Positions 36,647 to 48,500 of a stretch of DNA of 64,000 nt are shown here, in pieces. A program made the position numbers and the translations under genes. Origin of the DNA: Siphonodentalium dalli (taxonomy: Eukaryota; Mollusca; Scaphopoda; Gadilida; Siphonodentaliidae); contig CP136063.1 of NCBI GenBank assembly GCA_032622095.1, positions 86,095,980 through 86,159,979 on the forward strand, given 5' to 3'. Below the pieces are notes generated by a model. That model saw only the letters and a list, made by a program, of their open reading frames with translations. It ran no database searches and had not been told where the DNA came from. How positions within the stretch are numbered: position 1 is the stretch's first letter; each line of letters opens with the position of its first letter.

Positions 36647-36901
36647 TCGGGATCCTGGGTAGGTTCAGATTACTCAGTCAGAAAGTGTACTTTATGTAAC
36701 TTAGAACTCGGTGACGAATTCCATGTAATTTTAAAATGCCCTGCACTACAGACTCCACGAGAGAGATATATAAAGCCCTACTTCTACCGAAAACCGAATA
36801 TTATTAAACTGAATAAACTATTCAATTCGGGAAAGGAGAAGAGAACACAAAATCTTTCAATGTTCATTAAAAGGGTTATGCCATTCTGTAGGCTCTGCTG
36901 A
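36647..36901 (+). pseudogene. LINE C-terminal zinc-knuckle domain fragment
   Basis: A start-less 84-codon frame reads RKCTLCNLELGDEFHVILKC, then PALQTPRERYIKPYFYRKP, and runs on to a stop at 36899. This is the C-x2-C-GDEFH-x4-C block plus the RYIKPYFYRKPN segment that closes the ORF2 protein of many non-LTR retrotransposons. In-frame stops at 36644 and above show that it is 5'-truncated. Only this remnant of the protein is present. Confidence 0.8.
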
Positions 36902-37137
36902 GGCATTCTATAACCGCACACGTTAGGACACTACCATGAGTTGTTGAATTAAATAATTTCACCATATACATATATTGTCTATTATCCTGCACAGGATAAT
37001 CACTCAAAAAACCTCATGCATATAGCACACACACTATATACTATATAGGCTATGTATTATTATATTGTAATTATCCACATACTCTGTAATATTCAACATG
37101 ATGAAGAGTAATTAAATTGAATTGAATTGAAATGATA
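36902..37137 (+). mobile_element. LINE 3' UTR with TGAAT-type tail
   Basis: Follows the ORF2 stop directly and ends with AATTAAATTGAATTGAATTG, a short tandem tail as expected for reverse transcription of this LINE group. Gives the 3' boundary near 37137. Confidence 0.65.
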
Positions 37138-37862
37138 CCGATGGTGGGGTTTGCCTTGAAAGCTCATATATAAACTTGATTCCAATTTAGTATAATTAAT
37201 GTTCTAGATTTCATGTCGATTATGCCGCATATATATACCCGGAGGTTTGAACGCGTCGGTGGCCGTCATCACACATGCAGAGCCTAATAAATTATGACAC
37301 AAATGTAGTAAATCTTGTTTACCAACCAAAGCCTTTATATGAACAATGGCATCGAAACGGTCAATATCATTTTAGTCTCGGGGGCATATCGACATCGGCT
37401 TTTTGAATATATATATCATGTAGTACATTAATGCATTTGTAATTCAGTAATCCGTTGGATAGCGATCTGACCCCAGAGGGCGGTCTCAAGTTCCCAACAA
37501 GCGAACCATGACGTCACACAGGTGTGCGTTTTCACATTCCGTCGTTATTGTCCATAAATTTCCTTCTCGTCTAATCTCTACCTCCAGCTAGTATCCTTGA
37601 CCACCAATTTGCGTTTTATCCCTGAATAATGATATGGGCGAAGGACTTTGATGAATTCGAAATGGTGGCTATAAATCAACCTGGAGCCAGGAGCCGGTTT
37701 CTCTTAACGAAACGTTTATTATTTAAATTCATGTTTACCTAATTGCACTAATATAGTGGTAGAAATTTGCCAATGTGTATTGTTGCTTATGGGCAAATGA
37801 ATTGGAGTGAATGAGTTACGTATAACAGTGTAACAGTAGGGATGCATGGACACGGTGGAATC
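37138..37862. other. No gene recognised
   Basis: Non-coding as far as seen. Confidence 0.4.
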
Positions 37863-38018
37863 TACAGTATGCCCATAATAATCGACTCCTTAACCACAGC
37901 AGAATAATGGGTATAAACTTTTCAGGATTTAGTCGAAAATATTTCCGACTAAATCCTGAAAAGTTACCCATAATTCTTCTATTGTTAAGGAGTCGATTAT
38001 TTAGGGCATTACTCTATA
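37863..38018. mobile_element. Fold-back hairpin MITE, copy F (compact)
   Basis: TACAGTATGCCCATAATAAT to TTAGGGCATTACTCTATA, with the arms meeting at TCGAAAATATTTCCGAC. The loop-proximal segment found in other copies is missing, so the hairpin is almost loopless. Confidence 0.85.
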
Positions 38019-39224
38019 AAGTTAACTAGAGACCCACATATAAATAGTGGGTCTGATTACTTGTCGTTGACTTTCAATTTCCCGAACATCTGGATTCCGC
38101 CTCAGTAGCGCCAATCAGAACTCACTATTAGTAGCACCAGGATAAAAGTGTCCAATCGAAACGATTAACGTAGCGCGATGTGACGTAATTTGGGGAAAGA
38201 CTTTTTTTTTACATTCAAACATGTATGTACAGGACGTTGATTGGTTGAACTGACGTCATGTGACGTCGCGCGCGAGTCACACTTGTTTCCATATTAAGTT
38301 TGGAAGCAACATGCTACCATATCGTATCATTGGAAATGGACGTCAAATGCTGTTTTAATCTGCTAGCTGGGTGTAAATATAAATAGTCATAAGAATGTTT
38401 ATTTCAAATAGGTCGGGGGGGGGGGGGGGGTCGGAACATTTTCAGGCACATATGCTGATTTTTTCCTTTCGACCATTGTTGGGACCCACCCATCCCCGCG
38501 TCCAAAATGTTTTCCGTTATCGGCAGTTTTTTCCCCGACCATTTTTGGACACCCCCCCCCCCTTTTTAACACTAAAACAGAGATTTGCGGGGGGAAATTC
38601 ACTGTAAACAGCTGTATATGAATTTCTGTGCATACTATTTTTCATGGATGTTGACATTGACATGTAAATAGGAACGAGTCATTTTGGGGTAATTCGGCCT
38701 ACATGCTATACTGTTTGTCTGATCATCATTAGATTTTTCATGTATGTTAATATTGACATTGTAGGGTGTTTTAAGCCAAACTCATTGCAAAAACAGTCCA
38801 AATGACTTGCAGGAAGAAAAAAATTGAGTTACGGAAAAAAATGTTTGTTGGTCCCATCGACCACCCACCCAACCCGGCATACGTGCCCGGAATTTTTTTT
38901 TGCGAAAAATTGAAAACAGCTGGACCTTTGCCATTGTCTGGTAAGTTTCAGAGTTCAGGAAGCTTTGGTATGTAGTGTATATGAAAAGTTTAGGTTCAAA
39001 TGGTCTGTTTTAGCTGTGATAAGATGGGTGAACATCGGAACCGATGTCCAATCTTGGTCTGAGTTGAGGGGCGTCTCAGAGTGTCATTGCGACGGAAAAA
39101 ATAACATGGCCATCTCTATAAAGTATGTCAATTTGATCACGCACAATACGAAGCAATGAACACCTCAATATATATTACAGGGAGAGTGAAATATATATTC
39201 TCCAACGGGTTCCCGACCATATAT
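38019..39224. other. No gene; G and C homopolymer runs
   Basis: A run of about 17 G at 38414, a C run at 38551 and CCACCCACCCAACC at 38861. Similar G/C-rich blocks at 30031 and 31549 suggest an unclassified repeat. No coding evidence. Confidence 0.4.
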
Positions 39225-39272
39225 AGAGTAGTACCCAAAGTATATGACCCTTTAACCATAGCAGAATTATGG
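39225..39272 (+). mobile_element. Left-arm fragment of the fold-back MITE (copy G)
   Basis: AGTACCCAAAGTATATGACC and ACCATAGCAGAATTATGG match the outer left arm only. Confidence 0.6.
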
Positions 39273-39406
39273 TTGTGTGGTCGGGTTGTATGACCTCATG
39301 GCGCATGGTTGTGTCGCGAAGTACAACTCTAACCTTTGATCAAGACAAGCCCATGAAAAAACATCAACTCGGAAATTTGTTCGAAGCAATGAACACTCAC
39401 ACAGAG

Positions 39407-39623
39407 TACAGTAATGCCCTAAGTAATCGACTCTTTAACCACAGCAGAATTATGGGTAACTTTTCAGGATTTAGTCTGAAATATGGCTTGCTGTCATTCA
39501 TCGGAAGCTCTCGATGAGAGCTTTCCGATGAATGGCAACAAGCCATATTTCAGACTAAATCCTGAAAAATTTCCCATAATTCTGCTGTGGTTAAAGGGTC
39601 ATATATACTTCGGACATTACTGT
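39407..39623. mobile_element. Fold-back hairpin MITE, copy H
   Basis: TACAGTAATGCCCTAAG to CGGACATTACTGT, full length. The loop is CTCTCGATGAGAGCTTTCC. Confidence 0.9.
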
Positions 39624-39750
39624 GTTGTGAATCTTCACGATGGAGATGGAGTGACTATAAACAGTACCGCAAGTATTCAAATAAGAATAAGGTACCATAC
39701 ATGTATACCTACACAGTTAGGTAAATATAATCTTCATTAAAGGAAGATAT

Positions 39751-39966
39751 TTAACCCTTGCTATACTAAATACTCATTGACGAGTAGTTCCCTTAGGAAA
39801 TGTTCAGAGCCCACCTATGCATATGAATCATTCTGTTGTTGTATTATGTTTTGCTGTCTGTCATCTGCCTTTATTTCCCGAACACCCCTCCAATTGAATA
39901 ATAGACCATTCCATGTATACTTTTTAACTGAATTGGAGAATCCATTTAAAATAGAACGGGTATATA
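39751..39966 (+). mobile_element. TTAA-ended MITE copy
   Basis: TTAACCCTTGCTATACTAAA, CTCATTGACGAGTAG, CCGAACACCCCTCCAATTG and GAGAATCCATTTAAAATAGA follow family order. The right TTAA is mutated to GGGTATA. The central hairpin is deleted. Confidence 0.7.
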
Positions 39967-40418
39967 ATCAGCCATATATACGCTCACTATTTATACCTCG
40001 ATATTGGTTCATATATAAAATACACGTGTATATATCATTCGAGGTACGTTTAATAGTCATTGGTATTCGAGAACATTAACAAACAAATATAAATTGTCAC
40101 AAACAAAACAAAAAACAATGGTTGTGTCGTGTGTAGGGCATATATGGATGACGATATTGTTGGACAGTTCTGACTCATCACAGTGGACGAACTGGTTCAT
40201 CCTCGGTCGGAAAGCGGTTGGCTATACAATCTTATAGAATTAATACTATTTTCTTTCTCAACCTCGGATGGATTAGAACATAATGAATGTGTTGGTGACG
40301 CTTTCTCATTTGGGCTCAGAAAGGAGCAAATTTCATAGATTTATGTTTACGTGAGTAGACCCCCACCACCCATATGCATCGCATGAACAATGGTCGCGGT
40401 TGTGTTAGTTGAAGGTTA

Positions 40419-40635
40419 TACAGTAATGCCCTAACTAATCGACTCCTTAACCACAACATAATTATGGGTAATTTTTCAGGATTTAGTCGGAAATATGGGC
40501 TGTTGCCATTCATCGGAAAGCTCTCAGTGAGAGCTTTCCGATGAATGACAACAAGCCATATTTCCGACTAAATCCTGAAAAGTTACCCATTATTCTGCTA
40601 TGGTTAAGGAGTCGATTATTATGGGCATTACTGTA
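40419..40635. mobile_element. Fold-back hairpin MITE, copy I
   Basis: TACAGTAATGCCCTAAC to ATGGGCATTACTGTA, full length. An extra loop fragment, GAACTTTCCGATGAATGGC, follows at 40644-40671. Confidence 0.9.
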
Positions 40636-40756
40636 GACTCCACCGTGAGAACTTTCCGATGAATGGCAACAACTGTGACGTTTATGTTTCTTCAAGATTA
40701 TCCCCTTTCTAAGAATCGTCAGAAAGGATGCGTAGCTAGCTGACCAACAATATACA

Positions 40757-40762
40757 TTTATT
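40757..40762 (-). promoter_or_regulatory. Candidate RGM poly(A) signal
   Basis: TTTATT on the plus strand reads AATAAA on the minus strand, about 1.03 kb past the RGM stop codon. It is simply the nearest canonical hexamer I found; a variant signal closer to the stop is possible. Confidence 0.25.
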
Positions 40763-40797
40763 CCCAAACATCAGTTGTTCCTCATGCATTCAGGACA

Positions 40798-40961
40798 TAC
40801 AGTAATGCTCTAAGTAATCGACTTCTTAATCACAGCAGAATTATGGGTAACTTTTCAGCTTTCCGATGAATGGCAACAAGCCATATTTCAGAATAAATCC
40901 TGAAAAGTTACCCATAATTCTGCTGTGGTTAAGAAGTCGATTACTTAAGAGCATTAATGTA
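40798..40961. mobile_element. Fold-back hairpin MITE, copy J (internally deleted)
   Basis: TACAGTAATGCTCTAAG to AGAGCATTAATGTA. The left arm is joined to the loop at ACTTTTCAGCTTTCC. Its terminal mutations are matched on both sides (GCTC with GAGC), so the ends remain complementary. Confidence 0.85.
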
Positions 40962-41792
40962 TTCACTAATCAGTCATTCGATGAAATGATTTTCGTCTGG
41001 ATTCCAATACACGTTAGTGGTTGTCCCTAAAGTACTATACAATGTCAGCTTTGTAACATTTTAGTGATTTATGTTGTCACTTATTTTGGCAAATTTACAC
41101 GAGAACGTTTTGTTATAGTAACCTCTCTTCACCCATTGTTCAATTACCATTCAGAAAAGTTGTGTTCAGATCACCAGAAGGTTGTGAATAATTCTGGCAA
41201 GTGAGTTTTTAAGGATGATACAAGCTTGACTTAATTTATACAGATCTGTCAAAAATTGTTGTTGCAATCAGCATGGGAGCACGTTATAATAACCAGAATT
41301 GCGACCAGAAAATTCTGAATTGAATAGTCAATAAATATTTATGTTTTCTTTCATTTTAAATGTAAGGGGGCTCGAATAGACCTCGATGCATGCATGGGAG
41401 ATCGTAGCAAAGATACTTATTCACGATGTGCAGGTGCGAGACATATTAACAATGCCAAGTGTCGGTATACTATCCGCTTGTATCCAAAAAGAAAATGTAT
41501 GTCATCCCTGTGCGATTATCTATACAAAAGGATAATTTAGTTTCTATTGTGATGCAATTTTGTAAAATTGCACAGCACCGGAGCGTGACTACATTACGTT
41601 CGTATATCATTAACTTTAAATGCCATATTTAAGGGATAACGAACTCGTGTAATATTGGAAGCCAGAGTAACACCTCTCATAACACATAATAACAAACATG
41701 CCACGAAGGATCGAGCAAAAAGGCGCGTAAGAACAAAACCATGAATTCCGTTCCTACACACGTTTTGGCGCCATCCCCCGTTTTCATTGACG
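40962..41792 (-). other. Probable RGM 3' UTR / downstream region
   Basis: Immediately 3' of the RGM stop on the minus strand. No other gene or repeat family recognised. Confidence 0.35.
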
Positions 41793-42503
41793 CTATAAAA
41801 CGTGTAACTGACGACGAAGTAGCACTGTCAGTAAAGAGATTAACCACACTACGTAAAGATGATCACATGGTGTCCTTGCAGAATTATAATCCGTCTCCTG
41901 TTGAGAATCATGTACACCAGTGGTGTGGTACGACGGAACATTGTCTAAAATATCACCAGAATTAGGTGTGAGTCGAAGAACATCCTGGAGAGCTTTATTT
42001 GCAGCTAACGTAAAGTTTTTATCTCCAGTCGTCATGAGATCAAACACACACGAATCGAAGTAGAACTTCACAACTTTCGCTTCGCGGCAGATTTTCTCAG
42101 CTTTCAACTTGCTCATGGAAATCTTACTCTTGTCTAAATTCATGTACTTAGTCCTCTGAGTGGAAAGGAATTCTTGGTGGTCTATTCGCTCCGTTGCCGG
42201 GCAACCGTAGGTACACAGCTCGAGTGGATCTGATTCTTTTGTGCTATTCAGAACATCTTCCGGCATGTTTATGGCGAATGTAAAATAACGTCCAATTTGG
42301 CGCACAGAAATCGTCGTGTCGATGTATTTGATGTAGATTTCCACATGCTTTCCTGGATCCCGCTCCACAAGTTCGACACTTTTGTGTTCACCGTACCAAG
42401 TCTGGCCGTCGTAGAAGTAACCCGGTAGGTAGTCTGTCTGTGCTTGGTACATACGGAAAGTGTTCTTGACACAGTCCTCGTTCTGTTTTATCACAACTGT
42501 CAA
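41793..42503 (-). CDS. RGM: RGM coding exon 3 (C-RGM domain and GPI signal)
   Basis: The acceptor is TTCTTATCTATTTTCAG at 42504-42520. The exon starts LTVVIKQNEDCVKNTF in phase 0. It carries HVEIYIKYIDTTISVRQIGR, FTFAINMPEDVL, LCTYGCP and VKFYFDSCVFDLMTTGD, diagnostic C-RGM blocks. It ends CDHLYVVWLISLLTVLLRR and a few more residues before TAG at 41795-41793. Most of the C-terminal half sits in this one large exon. Confidence 0.94.
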   Translation of the reverse strand: MTVVIKQNEDCVKNTFRMYQAQTDYLPGYFYDGQTWYGEHKSVELVERDPGKHVEIYIKYIDTTISVRQIGRYFTFAINMPEDVLNSTKESDPLELCTYGCPATERIDHQEFLSTQRTKYMNLDKSKISMSKLKAEKICREAKVVKFYFDSCVFDLMTTGDKNFTLAANKALQDVLRLTPNSGDILDNVPSYHTTGVHDSQQETDYNSARTPCDHLYVVWLISLLTVLLRRQLHVL

Positions 42504-45500
42504 CTGAAAATAGATAAGAATGTAGGGATAAGTAAAGGAAAAATCCTAAACGGAGAATACTGTTAGGAATCGTGCAGTGCATGCAGGCAACCTTTTAATT
42601 CAGAAAATTATACTTTAACAAGCGAAAACGATTGGACAGAAAAAGCACAAACCATCAAGTATATAACAACATGCTACCCAGAATCAGAAGTATACTATCT
42701 TTCTACAGGCTGGGCATTAAATGTGAGAGCAAAAACCGCCCAGTAAAGATCATATTAAAATCTAAAGCTGCAACTGACACGATGATCAAAGAAGCCACGA
42801 CCCTTAAAACAAGCAGAAATAATATGCTGACGTGTGGTATTTTTCTCATACATTCATTTTGACAAGCGCTGAATTTCTTCACAACATGATTATACGAGAA
42901 TCATTTCAATACTTCGAAAACATGGACATTATTTCATCGTCGAGATTTGTTTAAACTTAAAATAACGAAATTCTAGATGAAAAACGAAATGGGGTCATAA
43001 ACGGGTCATTCTAGAGTCCTAGTGGATCGTGCTTTATTTACACGAAGCTAACAAGAATGCGAAATAAATAGCCGGGGTTTGATCGCCGCCGCTTCTTTGT
43101 TCGAGCTAGTTTGTATTCAATTTCCCAAATAACAGCTCCTCTTCACACGGCACTGGGCTTTATGTTACTAAAAGCAGTACATCTGTGGCCGAAATATATT
43201 TCCGCTCTCCATGCAGCGAGCAAATTGCCTTCCTCAGCGGGATATACGCTGTTGCCAATTTCAATTTAGGTTTCAAATAATATTTATCCACCATTACTGG
43301 CCTCGCACTATCTTCAATGGTTCCCACACCTTTGCCGCAACCCAGTGTAGCTCGCTATCCGTGAGTCTCGGTCGTTAAGGGCTCGTGAAATTTAATGGTT
43401 GAAACAAGACGGTGCTTAAATTTGAGCGTCTGATATTATCCCGAAATAGCTATAGGTTCGGCCTCGTGTGCATGGTCTCGCGTCGTCCAGTGTTGTAACA
43501 TTAAAAGCATTGAATGCCAGTTGAAAATGTCATTACATCTAATGGTTTAATTAAAACATATTATTAATATTAGTACCAATTTACAATGCTAAGGGCTCGG
43601 GGCACAAATCTAAAGACGACTTTGCAACGCCCCTCTCTATTGATGTTTGCTTGGTCTGAATAAACAGCATGAGTATAGCGCGTTTCTGAATTTCCGAAAT
43701 AGGAACGACAATATTCAGTTCAAGGTAACCCTGACCCTTTTAATTAGAAAAGCTACCGAAAGGCGGGACAACAAACGAAACCACAAACACAAATACAGAG
43801 ATCCAAATACAATCCCTTTAACCATTTCTATACTAAATACACATTGACGAGTACTTCCCTTAGGGAATGATAAGATGATAAGTTCAACAAACGATTGTTG
43901 AACTTATTATCCAAACATTCCCCACCAATGGGTATGAATCATTCCGCTCTTGTATTATTTTGTTTTTGTCTGCCGTATGATTTTATTTCCTGAACACACC
44001 TCCATATGAATAATAGACTGTTCCAGTGTATACTTTTATAACTGAATCCATTTAGCATAGAAAGGGTTAAACAACAAATTCGTGCTGTATACATCAAGGC
44101 TCCATTTAGCCGTTTCTAACATGTAAATACAGTAATGCCCAAAGTAATTGACCACTTAACCAGAGCAGCTTTCCGATGAATGGCAACAAGCCATATTTCC
44201 GACTAAATCCTGAAAAATTACCCATAATTCTGCTGTGGTTAAGTGGTCAATTACTTTGGGCATTACTGTATGCGTGAAACAGCGGATATATAGGTCTGTG
44301 CAGTATACATGCGCATATTTGCCGTCATTCTTCACATCAGATACCACTATTGCCCCCAGGCTACGATGTAGATCGCTATGTCGTAACATTCTCCCCAAAA
44401 CTAGGCCGGACACGTGTGAGCTTATAACACATTACATCGAATATTAAGATCGAGTATATAAAGTGGATGAACCCGCATTCTTCGTTTTTTCTTAATTAAA
44501 CCATTTAAGCAGGATTTTCTGCGTGACTGAATTCGAGGTCATTTATTAAGGGTATATGATAATGAACACTGCATATAATGCAGGAGTACAAAGCTGAACA
44601 CAACAATACATTTGTCAAATGGTTGCAGCATGGAAAAAAATCCAGAATGGTCTGTTCGAATATAAAGATGAACTTGGGGGGATGCATGGTGGGTCTTCTT
44701 TGCTATTTGTCAAATTAAAAACGAGGTTTTCTTTTGGTATTCAGATGTATGGAGGCATGGAATCGGTATGAGTGTTCGTTGCTTCAAATGTGCTTGCTTC
44801 AGTGAGCGTGACAAATTCGTATTTTTCTTATCTAAATGGCACATTTAGATGTCAATAAAATACAAAAATACATGTAGGTAATATATATCTTATAATTTTG
44901 AACTCATGAAGCAACAGATATAGCCGATCAGTTGTGAAATGGATTTAGGGGACATTTCACAGCACCGTCAGAGTTATGGGGCATGTATATCCTTGATTTA
45001 CAAAAGTCAAAAGATAAAAACGATAGTAAAGATATTGTTCAACGCGGGACAGAGACCTCGAACTGCTACCATAAGATTTGTAGTTTCAACCATTAACTGG
45101 CCATTCTAAAGAGCTTAATATATTTGGACAAACATCGTACCATATTGGCGATGAAGTTTCCTGGCATACCTCCTACCCTCAGTAAATCAAATTATGACGG
45201 CTTGAGCAAGCTAAGCTGTGTATGTAGTAAACTGCTCCCAGGTGCGCGGAGGAATGTTGGCTGTGTTCGATTGAGAGCCGGGACTGGGAGAGCAGAGTAG
45301 GGCCGATTTTCATTCAGAATAAATTTGTTCCACACCTGCACTTCTTGACACCAGTTATGTGGGCGGAAGCAGCCTCCTGTTAAAACGTGTCCGAACTGCC
45401 AGAATCTCCATGTGAAATCTTGTTTACGGAAAGACCATAGCTACTTTTGTTTATATTTAATCTACATGCAATTGGCACTTGATGTGTGGCATGAAGCATA

Positions 45501-48500
45501 TGTGTGCTGATACAAATATAAATTAACCCTTTATATATTGAATGGTAGATTTATTATTCATTGGGAGGGGTGTTAAGGGGATAAAAGCAGACGACAGAAA
45601 AATAGTGCAGAAGGAGTCCTATTTATTGAGGGAAATGTTCAGATAATAAGTTCAACAAACGCTCTATTTGTTGAACTTATTTTCTGAACATTTCCTATGC
45701 ATGATGCTTTAGTACAGAAAGGGTTAACCCTTGTTAAATTTGTAGTTTTGGTAACAAGATTTAAGACCTTAAGACCTATGAAATGCATCTTCGGTTCGTC
45801 TTTTTCCAGCAAGTAAGGTAATGCCCTAAGTAATCGACTCCATAACCACAGCAGAATTATGGGTAACTTTTCAGGATTTAGTCGGAAATATCGCTTGTTG
45901 CTATTCATCTGAAAGCTCTCCATTTACATGACATTTCCCATTCCATGCACAGTGGAACAGAGTGGTTCTTTTAACTAACTTTCATAGATTCTACACATAT
46001 TATGAGCCTTGAAGCACGTCAAAGCTCGCCCCAGAAAACGACATTGAACGACAAAACTGTGCAGATCAAATGCTACAAGAAAAATTCCAATATTTAGGTC
46101 TGATATAGTGTTAAATCTACCTGAAATTCGACCTTGGTATATATGTGTTACACTATTCTAAAATTAGTAAGAGTGTTTAAGATATATTACATGTTATTTT
46201 GATAAAAATGATACCAGATTATGTTAACATGAATTACTACAATGTAACCTGGGCATGTAGCTGTCACCTCAATAAACTGACATTTTGTCTTTTCCCTTCA
46301 CACTTTGAAACAGAGTTGTTTGGGCCAAAGTTAGGATGAATGTGACGAAAAGAGGAATAGCCAAACTCAGTTCAATTCTTAAATGGATTCATGTTCAATG
46401 TCACATGATTCCTCAGTTCAATGATTCAATCCCTATAATGGATTCATGTTCAATATCACATGATTTTTGTTTAACTCTGTCTTTACTAAATACTCATTGA
46501 CGAGTAATTCCCATAAGAAATGTTCAGATAATAAGTTACACAAACGGCTGGATGTATTAACTAAACATTCCCCATATATGAACAAGAATCATCCTGTACT
46601 TGTATTATATGTCGTCTGCTTATATTTCATGAACATCTCTCCAGATGAATAATAGACTATTCCAATGTATACTTTGATAACTGATGGGAGATTCCATTTA
46701 ATAAATAATGGGTTAAATACTCACTTTGCTTGTAGCGGTGGCACCTCCAGTGGACGTCACCATATCGTTTGTCACTTGGACTGTTAAGTGTTCATTGTTG
46801 ATCAGAGGCCAAGCCCCTTTGACTCTGCAAGTTTGGAACTCATTGTTGAAAGTCCGCAAATGAGGGTCTCCAAACAGACCACAATGTCGGTAAACCTTCC
46901 TACCGTGGTAGGCACAGAGAGAACTTGGTGGAGGTTTCATTGGAATGCCTTTTGGAACAACATGAACACTACCAGTGTGATTACAGCTAAATTGTTTCAT
47001 CTGGTTTCTAATCCCGATTTTAACACTGTTGTAACGAATATCGCCATGGCAACCACGTTGTTTGCTCTTGACGCACTTCATGTATGTCCTCAACGTAACG
47101 CACTGTGGTTGGTTTGCAGAAATATCCTTTGGTAGTTCTGAATTGAGCATCTGTTGTCCCATTCTATCACGGATGTTGTTGTATTCCACCCAACACTGGT
47201 CGATGCCACAGGGCGATGCTGAAATAAGATAGGAAACATGTAAAACCCACTGTTGAATAGCATACCTTACCGTGTCGCTGCTTAAAACTAAAGAGTGAAC
47301 CTGTATATATATAACGACACCCCATGCCCACAAGGTATGGTAAATGTATAACCCACACCCCATTCTCACAAGATACTGATATATAGGGCGCATGTATAAA
47401 CCCTCATTCTCACATGTGGTAAATGTATAACCCACACCACATTATCTCAAGATACTGATATATAGGGCACATGTATAACCCCCATGCTCACAAGGTATGG
47501 TAAATGTATCCACACCCCATTCTCACAAGATACTGATATGTAGGGCACATGTATAACCCCCCATTCTCACAAGCTGTGGTAAATATATAATACACACCTC
47601 ATTCTCACAAGATACTGAGATATAGGGTACATGTATAAATATACTGAGATATAGGGTGTGTATATATATAACCCCCACCCATGCTCACAAGATAATGATA
47701 TATAGGGTGCATGTATAACCCCACCCATTACCACAATATACTGATATATAGGGTACATGTGTATTATATATATAAACCCCAACCCCATTCCAACAAGATA
47801 CTGATATATAGGGTAAATGTATAACCCCCACCCATTCTCACCTAGTAAAGTAACACTGGCTATATATATCATAATGATGATGACACCAAAGGTAATGTGG
47901 GTCATTAGCTATTTATTTGTAGATTGGTGATTTAATATATATTCCTTCAAAATATTACTGGTGGGTATTACAAAAATGTGTCGTTTGGTTGTGGTTTACT
48001 GTAGAACTGGACACATACCTCACTAGAAATCTATTGTTTACAAATTTGGATATATTTTGCTTCAGAGTATTAAGACATTGAACATAGAAATAGTGAAGAT
48101 TGGTTTAAAAAAAATCAGGAATTTTGACTATTTTGCCGCGACTTTAGCACTGCATTGAGAACTCTGTTTTCTGTTGTTGAAGTTAATAACAAGTGTATTT
48201 TGGTCACTCTCGAATGAGGCATTGGTTTATATATTGATGCAATGCTAAAATTGTTTTGGAAAGTTTGGTAGAACATGGTACTTTATGTTTATAAGTAAAT
48301 ACAGTGAGTACTTTCGCACGGTATCACACCGATAATTGTCGATGATCTGTGCGATTTAGTGACGTGTTCAAGAGATAGTTGTATGGTTATTTGGGTGACA
48401 CGATGAATGGTCAAGCCTTAAGTTTATAAAGGGCAGCAGCAATGAATTTGGAGAGTCAAACAACCTGCCAAGTGAAAGCAAAAGCGAAGAAAATAACCCG

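Noticed and set aside
39483-40767. Recurring peptide MNGNKPYFRLNPEK in many open frames
   Set aside because: Translation of the fold-back MITE arm, present in every copy in either orientation, not a gene family.
46788-47135. 115-codon plus-strand frame opposite RGM exon 2
   Set aside because: It is the antisense shadow of a well-supported exon.
47567-47905. 112-codon Tyr/Ile-rich minus-strand frame
   Set aside because: It lies in the RGM intron 1 minisatellite.
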